44,576 nucleotides of DNA from an uncultured Prevotella sp. (GCA_900540375.1 UQFS01000031.1:1-44576); one strand, 5' to 3'; shown: positions 17,682-26,290, counted from the stretch's first letter. A program made the numbers and translations. Notes: generated from the letters alone by a model not told the origin.

Positions 17682-20105
17682 TTATAAATTAAGTTTACCT
17701 CTTAAAGGAAGGTCTGCCGATGATGTTCCCACAAGTATCTCGTATTCTCCCGGAGCTACAATGAAACGGTGAGAGTTGGTATCATAGTGCGAAAAAGCAC
17801 TTTCGTCAAGCTCTATAGTTACTTGCCTGCTCTCTCCGGGCCGTAGTTTTACCTTTTCATAACCTTTCAATTCCTTATAGGGGAGTGGCTGTTGGCTTTG
17901 CATACCATGCACATAAAGTTGGCAGACTTCATCGGCAGCCCTGCTTCCAACGTTCTGTACCATGAAGGTTACGGCCACTTTGTTGTTGACGCTCTTTTCA
18001 ACGTGCAGCCCACTGTAGGAAAAGGTGGAGTAGCTTAGTCCATAGCCGAATGGGAAAAGAGGCTTCTTACCTGTTCTGTCGTAGCCCCGATAGCCCAAGA
18101 ACAAGCCTTCCGAGTAAAGAACACGCTTATGTGCAACGTCTCTATTATCGTAGTAACTGTCGTGAACAGGGTTGTCTTCCCACTTCTCTTCGATGCTGAT
18201 AGGTAGCTTCCCGCTTGGTGATATCTTGCCGGTCAGTATCTCAGCAACAGCCTGTCCACCCTCTTGCCCGGGATACCAAGCCATTAATACCCCCTTAGTT
18301 TTGTCTATCCAAGGCTTGAAACTGATACCTCCACCACTATTTACAACAACGATAGTATTCTTACAGTTGTCTGTTGCCATATTAATAAGGTATTGCTGCC
18401 ACGTGCTTAGTTCAAAAGGACGGTCGAAATCTTCACCTTCTGAGTTGCTATCGAAGCCCACACACACCACGGCATTGTTGGCTTTAGCAAGCTTTTCTTT
18501 CATTAACTCTGCATTCAACTTGACCATATTGAGATGAACAGAGGCCCCTTGATCCCACTCAAAGTACTCTGCACAGAGCTGATAAGTCCTTCCTTTCTCT
18601 AACTTTACACAAGCTTCCCTTGAGGTAACACCATGTGTGCGCCAGTCGCCCAGTACTTCTTTATCATCTATTTTAAAGCGATAACCATCGTCGCCATTCA
18701 TAGAAATCCTTATAACTTCATCGCTATTAGGCTGATAAGTAGCTATCCAACGTACCGAGAAGTGGTTTTTTGGCATGCCCTGTCCTGGACTTTCATTACC
18801 CCAGTCGTGCCCGATACCGCTTTCGTTACGGGTTATCACCGCCTTACCGGCAAAGTCTCTGTTATTATAATAGGCGGCAGAAAAGGTTAAGTTGAGGGGT
18901 GTTGTGCATTGGTTCTCGTCCAAGAGTATGGCTTGTTTGCCTTTGATAGCTTGTAAGCCCTTCCATACAGAGACGTCAGAGTAAGGTTCTACGAATCCGC
19001 TTCCACCACCTTTTGGAAGATTATTGGCATTTGGTCCAAGCACGACAACCGATCCTTTCAGTGGCAACACGCTACTTTCGTTCTTCAGCATGACAATTCC
19101 CTCACGTGCGTCGTCTAATGCTGTTGCCTTCGATGAGGCTATATCTTTCCCTGTGGGGGTAGCGATACGAGGTGCATCAAGTAGGCCGAACGATGAAAGA
19201 GTCTGCAGAATGTGCTCTACTTGTTCATTGATCATTTCCTCAGTGATGATTCCATTCTTCAAAGCAGGGATAAGTTCCTGCGCATTCATGAACTTTCCGT
19301 TAGGCATTTCGAGGTCAAGGCCACCGATAACTGCCATCGGTCCAGAATAAACAGAAACCCAATCAGACATTAATATACCCTTAAAGCCCCATTGCTTACG
19401 GAGTATTTCGCGATTGAGCCAGGCATTCTCCGTAGCATGAACACCATTGACAAGGTTATAACTGTTCATTATTGCTCCTACATGGGCTTCTTGAACAGCC
19501 TTGCGAAAGGTGGGGAAATAAATCTCTTGCATCGTCCTTTCGTCGGCATCCGAGCTTACTGTGTGACGACTCCACTCTTGATTATTCATGGCAAAGTGCT
19601 TTATCGTGGCTATCACGCCCTGTGATTGGACACCGAGAATATACTCTTTGGCAACCTCACTGGCAAGATATGGGTCTTCTCCGAAGTACTCAAAGTTACG
19701 GCCATTCATAGGTGCACGATAGATATTTACGCCCGGACCGAGGATAAAACCTAATCCATATTGGCGGGCATCGCGTCCAAGGCTCTCACCTACACGCCTT
19801 GCCAAGGTCCTATTCCATGTTGCTGCCGTGAGAATCCCACACGGATACATGGTACTCTTAACGTTATTACGTACGCCTTGAGGACCATCTGCCATCTTTA
19901 CTTCGGGCAGATTAAGGCGCGGAATGGGACGGATGGAGAAGTCGTTGTAACCAGATATGTAAGAAATCTTCTCTTCCAAGGTCATCTGTTGGATAATTGA
20001 CTTAGCCTTTTCAATGTCGCATTGACGGATGATACCATTCTGTCCCCAAACAAGGGGGGTACAAAACAGAAAGATAGCAACGCACATATATTTTATTCTT
20101 TTCAT
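17682..20105 (-). CDS. GH3 glycoside hydrolase with PA14 domain
   Basis: 807 aa with a type I signal peptide (cleavage after VWGQ). The GH3 barrel occupies about residues 25-310 (ADGPQGVR, GPGVNIYRAPMNGRNFEYFGEDPYL, KHFAMNNQE), with nucleophile Asp248 in MSDW. A PA14-like insertion lies at about 400-530 (FSAAYYNNRDF to DDGYRFKIDDKEVLGDW) within the second GH3 domain, and SEGEDFDRP probably holds the acid/base Glu. A C-terminal fibronectin-III-like domain ends the protein (about 690-807). GH3 enzymes of this build are beta-glucosidases, beta-xylosidases or alpha-L-arabinofuranosidases; substrate cannot be read from the sequence. It is the first gene of the operon GH3-GH43-susC-susD-lipoprotein and has the operator-bearing promoter just upstream. 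Confidence 0.9.
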   Translation of the reverse strand: MKRIKYMCVAIFLFCTPLVWGQNGIIRQCDIEKAKSIIQQMTLEEKISYISGYNDFSIRPIPRLNLPEVKMADGPQGVRNNVKSTMYPCGILTAATWNRTLARRVGESLGRDARQYGLGFILGPGVNIYRAPMNGRNFEYFGEDPYLASEVAKEYILGVQSQGVIATIKHFAMNNQEWSRHTVSSDADERTMQEIYFPTFRKAVQEAHVGAIMNSYNLVNGVHATENAWLNREILRKQWGFKGILMSDWVSVYSGPMAVIGGLDLEMPNGKFMNAQELIPALKNGIITEEMINEQVEHILQTLSSFGLLDAPRIATPTGKDIASSKATALDDAREGIVMLKNESSVLPLKGSVVVLGPNANNLPKGGGSGFVEPYSDVSVWKGLQAIKGKQAILLDENQCTTPLNLTFSAAYYNNRDFAGKAVITRNESGIGHDWGNESPGQGMPKNHFSVRWIATYQPNSDEVIRISMNGDDGYRFKIDDKEVLGDWRTHGVTSREACVKLEKGRTYQLCAEYFEWDQGASVHLNMVKLNAELMKEKLAKANNAVVCVGFDSNSEGEDFDRPFELSTWQQYLINMATDNCKNTIVVVNSGGGISFKPWIDKTKGVLMAWYPGQEGGQAVAEILTGKISPSGKLPISIEEKWEDNPVHDSYYDNRDVAHKRVLYSEGLFLGYRGYDRTGKKPLFPFGYGLSYSTFSYSGLHVEKSVNNKVAVTFMVQNVGSRAADEVCQLYVHGMQSQQPLPYKELKGYEKVKLRPGESRQVTIELDESAFSHYDTNSHRFIVAPGEYEILVGTSSADLPLRGKLNL

Positions 20106-20153
20106 ATTAATAGAATTGTTATATATCTCAATTATTTTAATTTAGGTACTATG

Positions 20154-20218
20154 CAAAGGTAGAGACAACCAATAACTATTATTAGAAATATCCAACCAAA
20201 AAATAGAAATATTCAGCC
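20154..20218 (-). promoter_or_regulatory. PUL1 promoter A with candidate HTCS operator
   Basis: On the minus strand, a -7 box TACCTTTG (20161-20154) lies 48 bases before the GH3 start codon. A 34-bp site is at 20185-20218, 23 bases further upstream. The site holds two 13-bp direct repeats on the plus strand (GAAATATCCAACC, GAAATATTCAGCC) with starts 21 bases apart, two helical turns. There is no TTTG -33 box, as expected for an activator-dependent promoter. The same site at the same distance occurs before the 668-aa gene. A hairpin AGCCTAA/TTAGGCT (20215-20246) overlaps the outer edge and may end the upstream operon. Confidence 0.7.
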
Positions 20219-20300
20219 TAAAAGGCATTTTTTACACCCTTAGGCTATTTTACTTGCTTGATATCTATTTGGCAGCTATTTATTTAGGATATTCTATCTG

Positions 20301-22373
20301 CTATTTTGCAGAGAATTTATACTCACAATGGCTGTTATATGTTTCTCCCGGCTTCAGATAGGGTGATGGCCACTGGGGCTTATTAGGACTATCCGGGTAG
20401 TGTTGTGTCTCTAAGCACACACTTGCATGTTTAGGATAGCGGTAGCCATGCTTACCAACAAAACTACCGTCTAAGAAGTTTCCGGTGTAAACTTGTATAC
20501 CCGGCTCGTCGGTGAACACCTCAAGTTTAATGCCTGTTAGTGGACTATAGAGGCTTGCAGCCACTACCTTATCGTTTCCTTTTCCCTTTTTATAGGTGTT
20601 CAAGCACCAGTTATGGTCGAATCCCATGGCATTCTTTGTCATACTAAAGTGCTGGTTGTTGATATCTTTTGATAAAACTGTAGGGCGCCGGAAGTCCATA
20701 GGAGTACCTTTTACAGGTACTATTTCCCCCGTAGTCATATAAGTTGTGTCGGCAGGAGTGTAGCTATCGGCATTGATATAGAGTACCTGGTTCTCACCGT
20801 TTACCATAGGTCTCCCATTCAAATTGAAATAAGAGTGATTGGTCATATTGATGACCGTTTCCTTATCGGTAGTTGCTTTGTAGCGAATATCGATGGCATT
20901 GTCATCAGTTAAGGTATAAGTAACAATGGCTTCTACTGTTCCGGGGAAATTATTATCATTATTGGGGGATACGAGTTTGAACTGTATAGTGTTGTCGTTC
21001 AGCTTCCTTCCATCGTAGACCTTATATTGCCAACCCGTAAATCCGCCATGAAGACAGTGTCCATAGTTGTTTTGCGGTAGCTGAATAACAGTGTTTCCTG
21101 TCTTGAAACGACCTTGATTGATGCGGTTAGCATAGCGTCCAATGCTCGCGCCAAAGTCACTTCCAAAGTTTTTATAGTCTGCATACTCGGCTATATTGTC
21201 ATAACCCAGCACTACATCGTGCAATTTACCGTTCCTATCCGGTACCATCAGCGATACGATTCGGGCGCCAAAGTTGGTGAAACATACCTCTACTCCATTC
21301 TTATTTGTCAGTGTATAGAGGTGCGTTTGCTTCCCTTCAATGTTCATTTCGAAGTCGGAAGGGTTCAAACCACTCTTGGTCATAGCCCAATTGGTATGCA
21401 AACGTGGTTTCTCTACCACTCTTGCTGTTCCTTTATCAAGGATATATGGCCAACCATCTTGCCAATCTATGCGGTCCATATACACCAATCTGTAAGAGTT
21501 ATTATCGGCTCTTCTTACACCATGATAGAGAATATAGTCGCGTCCTTCGTCATCGGTTACAATCTCAGCATTATGTCCGGGCCCTGCTACATCACTGTTT
21601 CCTGTCAGAATAGTGGTGTAATGATTCTCCAACAGAGGTTTTCCCTCCTTGTCAAGATATGGCCCGAAGAGGCTTTTTGAGCGTCCAACGGTTAGATGAT
21701 AAGTACTCTTGTTGCCTTCGCAGCAGGTACCTGCTGAACCAAAGAGATAGTAGTAGCCCCCACGCCGATGGATATAGGTGGCTTCCATAAATGTCCCTGC
21801 TATCTGAACAGGCTTAAAATCTGCCTTTAGACTTAGTCCATCGTCATTGAGTTCTGCTCCGAAAATACCATGGAATGAGCCCCAGAAAAGATATTTCTTG
21901 CCCTGATCTTCAATATAGAAAGGGTCAATGCAGTTGCAAATGCCGATAGCCCTGCTCTGAATAATGTTGCCTTTGTCTACAAAGGGCCCTTCAGGTTTCT
22001 TGCTGACAGCCACTCCGATACCTGCATCCCATACTCCTCCCCAAACGGATTTAGAGTAATACATAACGTACTCATTGCCAATCTTATTAATATCCGGAGC
22101 CCAAATGCCCCCATCGGGTAGCCATTTGGGTCGGGTTTCATCTGTAAAAGCAGTGCCAACAAAGTCCCAATGCACCAAATCTTTTGAATGATAGACAGGC
22201 AAATTGCGTACATCCTCGGTTGCATAGAGGTAAAACGTACCATCGTTTACCCTTATAACAGAGGGGTCGGGAGCACTGTTATCAATGACAGGATTGTTAT
22301 AAGTAGCCTGTGCCTGTACTAAAGAGCAGGTTATCAGCATAGAAACGAGTGTAACAGATATTTTATTTTTCAT
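20301..22373 (-). CDS. GH43 (arabinanase-like) fused to aldose 1-epimerase
   Basis: 690 aa with a type I signal peptide (cleavage after VQAQ). Residues about 23-315 are GH43: APDPSVIRV (base Asp), IWAPDI, NCIDPFYI (modulating Asp), TFMEATYI (acid Glu) and the arabinanase-like GTCCEGNKSTYHLTVGRS. Residues about 335-690 are a galactose-mutarotase/aldose-1-epimerase domain: TNFGARIVSLMVPDRNG, GRYANRI, LHGGFTGW, NMTNHSYFNL and the catalytic Glu655 in LETQHYPDSPN. The pairing suggests that the anomer released by the inverting GH43 half is equilibrated at once by the mutarotase half. It is downstream of the 668-aa gene by 40 bp in the same operon. Both domains look complete, with no frameshift at the junction. 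Confidence 0.85.
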   Translation of the reverse strand: MKNKISVTLVSMLITCSLVQAQATYNNPVIDNSAPDPSVIRVNDGTFYLYATEDVRNLPVYHSKDLVHWDFVGTAFTDETRPKWLPDGGIWAPDINKIGNEYVMYYSKSVWGGVWDAGIGVAVSKKPEGPFVDKGNIIQSRAIGICNCIDPFYIEDQGKKYLFWGSFHGIFGAELNDDGLSLKADFKPVQIAGTFMEATYIHRRGGYYYLFGSAGTCCEGNKSTYHLTVGRSKSLFGPYLDKEGKPLLENHYTTILTGNSDVAGPGHNAEIVTDDEGRDYILYHGVRRADNNSYRLVYMDRIDWQDGWPYILDKGTARVVEKPRLHTNWAMTKSGLNPSDFEMNIEGKQTHLYTLTNKNGVEVCFTNFGARIVSLMVPDRNGKLHDVVLGYDNIAEYADYKNFGSDFGASIGRYANRINQGRFKTGNTVIQLPQNNYGHCLHGGFTGWQYKVYDGRKLNDNTIQFKLVSPNNDNNFPGTVEAIVTYTLTDDNAIDIRYKATTDKETVINMTNHSYFNLNGRPMVNGENQVLYINADSYTPADTTYMTTGEIVPVKGTPMDFRRPTVLSKDINNQHFSMTKNAMGFDHNWCLNTYKKGKGNDKVVAASLYSPLTGIKLEVFTDEPGIQVYTGNFLDGSFVGKHGYRYPKHASVCLETQHYPDSPNKPQWPSPYLKPGETYNSHCEYKFSAK

Positions 22374-22413
22374 CTTTATGATTTTCTAAAAGTTATATAA
22401 TAGCGTATTCTTT

Positions 22414-24420
22414 TTATTTGTTTTGGAAGAAACCTGTCGTCCTATCAGGGCTATATAGCTCCCATAATGAAGCTACCGTCCATCCCGGAGCAAAGATATT
22501 GTTATAAAATCCCTTTCCATTTTTTCCGTAATCCCAAGTGGTATGCTGCACCACTTCAGGATAATAGCCCGGTTTCCCGATTCCACATAGATGGTTGGAA
22601 GTAGGTAACAGTTGACAAAGTGAGTTTGTTATGATCTTGTCCAATTGCGTAAAACGAGGCTCATTGATCTTCTTTCCGAGCCATCTAAAAATATGAGGAA
22701 GTTCAAAGACAAACACATCTATATGGTTGTTTTCTACTGAAACATTTCCCCAGCCACGCGATTTAAAGTTCAAATCGCCTAACATCTGCCCTTGCGCAAA
22801 AGGCACATCCCACAAATAATACCATGATGCAGCAAAGTAAGCAGCACGTTTACAAAGGTCAACATAGCGTTTTTGCTCCTTCCCAGAACTTATTAAAGCC
22901 ATATAATAAGTGGCAGTTACAGCGGTAATAGCAGCTTCTTTATCCTCACAGTTAGCATCCAATGTAGAAGAGAAATAATCGCTTTTGGCAATGATACTTT
23001 TTTCCAAATAGTCGATAGTATGCTTGGCTGCGGTCAGGTATCGTTTGTCTTTGAAGTAATGATAACCCATGACGAGCGGTACTGTAGCAGATGGAGTGCT
23101 GCCTCCGCTGCCATCAATGTCGGTACCATCCTCGTTAAACTTACGGGCAAAGCTGCCATCCTTTTTTTGCAAAGATACGAAAAGATCGAGCAAACGGCGA
23201 ATCTTTTTCTCCAAAGATTTATGTACCTTACCATGTTTTCGCTCGTACATTAGATAATGTAAGAGGGCATAAATGCCTTCAGATTGTTGCCGAATCGTAT
23301 GTACTTCATCGCTTCCGGGAATTCCTTTTTCAAAGTTTATAAAGTCGTGCATATAGCCTTTGGCAGAAAATCCGTAAGCCTCGAAGCTGGCAATCACCTT
23401 GTTTCCTTGCTCGACAAGGTCCGGTTGCCGGTGCATATTTCCGTATTCTAATTGATTAAAGGCGTTAAGCAGCGACCTTCCAACAAATCCTACGGCAAAG
23501 GTAGGATGAGATTTACAGTTATCTACAGCAATATTCTCACCCGAATTAAACTTAATTTGATAATCTGTTACAAAGGAATTACGGAAATAACTGCATAGCT
23601 GTGCCTTGACTTCTTCGGGAGTATAGAGTGGAGTAAGCGGTTTTACAGCTATTTCATCGAAAGATTTTATCCATGTTTGGCGCACGAAATCGCCATAGCT
23701 GTTGGCATTTCCCGTTTCAATGTTCCATGTAATCGTCTTGCTTTCGCCTGCATTCAGCTTGGCAAAAGTAACGATTTTGGGTGTTAAAGTAAGCTTTCTG
23801 ATATAACGTTTGGGCGACTCCTGATAGGGATAACCGAATGTCAAGGCCGCAATATCTTTTTCATTATCGAATCCAAGATATCCAAGCGAGGTGTTACCAG
23901 ATAGGATGACCTCACCTTCTATAGCCGAAGTGAGTGTTTCTTGTGGCGAATCCAACTGACGTGTAACGGTAAAAAACTGATGAGTTGTACCATTATAGAC
24001 TCCGGTGAGTGGTGCCGACAGCCTGTCTTCTCTGAAATTCCAACTCTTAGCACTCTTAAAAGAAGGTGCTTCGACGGGTGAACGTAAGTTCTTATGATAC
24101 CAAAATCCGGGCAGATAGAAGTCGCAATCATTGGTATTAAAGCCTGTTTCTACTGAGAAATTCAGATTAAAATACACCTGCTTCTTAGCTTTTATCGTAA
24201 CAGAAAACTTTGTTTTATTACCCTGCTGCACTTTTTCCCGGACGATTTCAACCGGTAAATCCTTGTCAGCAAGGAGCCTGTTCCCATCATCAGATGTTAA
24301 GGAATAGCTAACAGAAAGGTTTCCCGGAGTCTTTAAAGAAAGCCTTGCTTTGATGTCGGCCGCTTTTATATGGACAGACATACATGTCATGACAATAATT
24401 AAAAATAGTTTATGCAACAT
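22414..24420 (-). CDS. Secreted protein of unknown family, probable helical-toroid glycosidase
   Basis: 668 aa with a signal peptide (cleavage near VHIKA, residue 20). I do not recognise the family. Residues about 22-240 look beta-rich (LSVSYSLTSDDGNRLL, KKQVYFNLNFSVETGF, KTITWNIETGN). Residues about 270-650 look like repeated helical hairpins (SHPTFAVGFVGRSLLNAFNQLEYGNM, QQSEGIYALLHYLMYERKHG, VMGYHYFKDKRYLTAAKHTIDYLEKS, YVDLCKRAAYFAASWYYLW). A beta domain followed by such hairpins is the plan of several (alpha/alpha)6 glycoside hydrolase and lyase families. Acidic and aromatic clusters (DIDGSGGSTPS, NNHIDVFVFELPHIFRWLG) could form the active site. It is the first gene under the PUL1 operator, so a role in the same glycan's breakdown is likely. 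Confidence 0.75.
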   Translation of the reverse strand: MLHKLFLIIVMTCMSVHIKAADIKARLSLKTPGNLSVSYSLTSDDGNRLLADKDLPVEIVREKVQQGNKTKFSVTIKAKKQVYFNLNFSVETGFNTNDCDFYLPGFWYHKNLRSPVEAPSFKSAKSWNFREDRLSAPLTGVYNGTTHQFFTVTRQLDSPQETLTSAIEGEVILSGNTSLGYLGFDNEKDIAALTFGYPYQESPKRYIRKLTLTPKIVTFAKLNAGESKTITWNIETGNANSYGDFVRQTWIKSFDEIAVKPLTPLYTPEEVKAQLCSYFRNSFVTDYQIKFNSGENIAVDNCKSHPTFAVGFVGRSLLNAFNQLEYGNMHRQPDLVEQGNKVIASFEAYGFSAKGYMHDFINFEKGIPGSDEVHTIRQQSEGIYALLHYLMYERKHGKVHKSLEKKIRRLLDLFVSLQKKDGSFARKFNEDGTDIDGSGGSTPSATVPLVMGYHYFKDKRYLTAAKHTIDYLEKSIIAKSDYFSSTLDANCEDKEAAITAVTATYYMALISSGKEQKRYVDLCKRAAYFAASWYYLWDVPFAQGQMLGDLNFKSRGWGNVSVENNHIDVFVFELPHIFRWLGKKINEPRFTQLDKIITNSLCQLLPTSNHLCGIGKPGYYPEVVQHTTWDYGKNGKGFYNNIFAPGWTVASLWELYSPDRTTGFFQNK

Positions 24421-24550
24421 AGTTTTATCTATTAATTAAGTTGTTTTGTAATAAAAGAAAAAGGACCAAAGCTATTAGTAGGTTTACTTACATAGTGATA
24501 ACTTCCTTCTTAAAAGTCAGAACTTCGTGTAGATTGTCCTTCTCTTTTTG

Positions 24551-24615
24551 CAAAGATATCTATTCAAATACAATTGTATTGGAAATAATCAACCTTAAAA
24601 TAGAAAAATTCAACC
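24551..24615 (-). promoter_or_regulatory. PUL1 promoter B with candidate HTCS operator
   Basis: The minus-strand -7 box TATCTTTG (24558-24551) is separated by 23 bases from a 34-bp site at 24582-24615 made of two 13-bp direct repeats (GAAATAATCAACC, GAAAAATTCAACC on the plus strand). By hand, 28 of 34 bases match promoter A, and the distance to the -7 box is identical. The transcript would have a leader of about 125 nt before the 668-aa gene. A 14-bp palindrome AATACAATTGTATT lies between the two elements. Confidence 0.7.
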
Positions 24616-24652
24616 AAATCCAATTATTTCCGGTCATTTGTAAGCATCTCCG

Positions 24653-24753
24653 CGATTACGTATTACAGCAGAAAAATAATAATGTACATATCTGTCATCT
24701 TTTAACTGCAATGCAAAGCTACAGACTTCCTTCTCTGCTGTAATACACAATCG
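24653..24753. repeat. 20-bp inverted repeat with 61-bp spacer
   Basis: Arms CGATTACGTATTACAGCAGA (24653-24672) and the reverse complement of CGATTGTGTATTACAGCAGA (24734-24753) match at 18 of 20 bases. The spacer holds a -7-like TAGCTTTG on the minus strand (24721-24714) without a matching -33 box. It lies between the stop of the ligase gene and promoter B; the rest of the 339-bp gap 24421-24759 holds only the promoter and leader. It could be a small non-autonomous element, an invertible segment or a long hairpin. Confidence 0.55.
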
Positions 24754-24759
24754 TGGAAA

Positions 24760-25947
24760 CTATGTTGTTCTGAGTTTCTTTCCGTTGAAGGTCATGGGCA
24801 AGTGCTCCACCTGCTCATAAAGGCGGGGGACCTCATAAGGCTCAAGACGCACAGCCAACGAGCGGGCGAGCAACGGCTTGGGAAGCGGCTGACCCGACGT
24901 GGAGACATACTGCAACTTCAGGCAGCGGCCGAAGAGCGGGCTGTCGGCCACGACACAGACACAGTCGTCGACACCGCTGATCCGCCGTGCCGCCGCCTCG
25001 ACCTTCAGTGGGTCGATCTTGAAACCGCCTATATTCATCATGTCTCCCTCGCGCGCCTTGAAGTGCAGCCGTCCCTCGTCGTCAAGCGTTCCGAGGTCTG
25101 CCGTCACGACCCATCCGTCTTTCATCGTCCGTGCCATAGCCGCCTCATCATTGCGATAGCCGCTCATCGCCATCGGCCCGCGGCAGGCGATATGTCCGTC
25201 GTCGGTGATCTTCACCTGAGCATGAAGTGTCGGACGACCCACACAACCAGCCAGGCACTGCCCGTCGTTGTAGTTATAGGTACAGACAACGCCGGTCTCT
25301 GTGGAGGCATAGGTGTTGAAGAGCCGCGTGTTGGGCAGCAGTTGGCAGAGCCGCAGCATGTCGTCATGCGGCATCGGCGCGGCTCCGGTCTCGATGAAGT
25401 CGATGGCCGATGAAAGCGCAGCCAACTTATCGCTGCCCCACTGCATGAGCTGATGGATGGCTGTGGGCACAAGGAAGGTCGCCATCCCGTGCGGCGCGGT
25501 GTGCATGGCACGGAAGAAGGCATTCATGTCTTTCAGTCCGTCGAGCAGCACAACGGTACCGCCCACCAGCATCACGGGCCACACCTTCGACAGACTGCCC
25601 AGGTGGCTGAGCGGTCCACAGATGACAAAGGTGGTGTCGGGCGTGTAGCCATGTGCGTCGACGAGGTTCTCGGCATTGGCCAGGACCATCTGCGGCGTAT
25701 AGGCCACCTGCTTTGGCTTACCGGTCGTGCCGGTAGTGGAAAGGGTTATATCTCCAAACAACCGGGCGGCAGAAAGCGTACCGGGCACACCCTGCAGCGC
25801 GTCTCCCTGCTCATTACCCCGGTCCGCAGAGAGTGCTTGCGCAAGCTGCTTGTAGCTTACCCGCTGTTCCCCCACGACAAAAGCGATCTTGCCGGGGGTT
25901 CTCAATGCGTGCTGACGGATATAGTCTTGCAAATTATTCATCGTCAA
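24760..25947 (-). CDS. Compact AMP-forming acyl/amino-acid ligase
   Basis: 395 aa, shorter than the usual 500 or more. Core motifs of the adenylate-forming superfamily are present: phosphate loop LSTTGTTGKPKQV (about 69-81), FNTYASTETGVV, VVTADLG, GRLHFKAREGDMMNIGGFKIDP and a C-terminal NGKKLR with the catalytic Lys. Only about 65 residues precede the phosphate loop, against roughly 150 in typical members, so much of the N-terminal subdomain is missing although the reading frame is intact. It activates a carboxylic acid with ATP. The acyl carrier protein gene 84 bp upstream is the obvious acceptor. No membrane or export signal. The substrate is unknown. Start at 25947 or at the second Met (25941). 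Confidence 0.8.
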   Translation of the reverse strand: MTMNNLQDYIRQHALRTPGKIAFVVGEQRVSYKQLAQALSADRGNEQGDALQGVPGTLSAARLFGDITLSTTGTTGKPKQVAYTPQMVLANAENLVDAHGYTPDTTFVICGPLSHLGSLSKVWPVMLVGGTVVLLDGLKDMNAFFRAMHTAPHGMATFLVPTAIHQLMQWGSDKLAALSSAIDFIETGAAPMPHDDMLRLCQLLPNTRLFNTYASTETGVVCTYNYNDGQCLAGCVGRPTLHAQVKITDDGHIACRGPMAMSGYRNDEAAMARTMKDGWVVTADLGTLDDEGRLHFKAREGDMMNIGGFKIDPLKVEAAARRISGVDDCVCVVADSPLFGRCLKLQYVSTSGQPLPKPLLARSLAVRLEPYEVPRLYEQVEHLPMTFNGKKLRTT

Positions 25948-26031
25948 ATCCTACTGTATACCTTATGATCCGGTGCTCCGTTTCTTATGATTATCAAGAA
26001 TCTGAGAATTACAGAACTTGTCACGTATGCG

Positions 26032-26271
26032 CTACTTCCCTTGATTCTTTTGCGCCACCTTTCTCTCCACCATCGCCACGATGCTGTCGAGATTCTTCAA
26101 ATTCTTGGGCGTGGCATCTTCCACCTCCAACACAATATTGTATTTCTGCGACAGCGTCATGAGGATGGCGGTGATGCCGAGCGAGTCGAGTTCCGAGAAC
26201 AGGAAGTCGGAATCGAAGTTCACCAGCGGCAGGATGTCCTCCAACAGCGCTCTTATTTCTTCTTTCATCAC
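26032..26271 (-). CDS. Acyl carrier protein
   Basis: 79 aa, the right size for a carrier protein. The phosphopantetheine attachment motif is the DSL in FSELDSLGITAI, whose Ser receives the prosthetic group. Helix pattern and acidic composition fit. Two Met codons open the frame (26271 and 26268). Fatty-acid synthesis carrier proteins usually have DSLDTVE-like motif surroundings, so this one is more like carriers dedicated to a single ligase, as in D-alanine or aryl-acid loading. It is followed by the compact ligase gene, which suggests a two-gene activation and carrier module whose downstream transferase is not visible here. Confidence 0.8.
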   Translation of the reverse strand: MMKEEIRALLEDILPLVNFDSDFLFSELDSLGITAILMTLSQKYNIVLEVEDATPKNLKNLDSIVAMVERKVAQKNQGK

Positions 26272-26290
26272 TTCTTCTTATTATTTTAGT

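Noticed and set aside
24441..24743. Plus-strand frame of 100 codons between the 668-aa gene and the ligase
   Set aside because: It covers the promoter, operator and inverted repeat, has no protein-like pattern and no promoter of its own.
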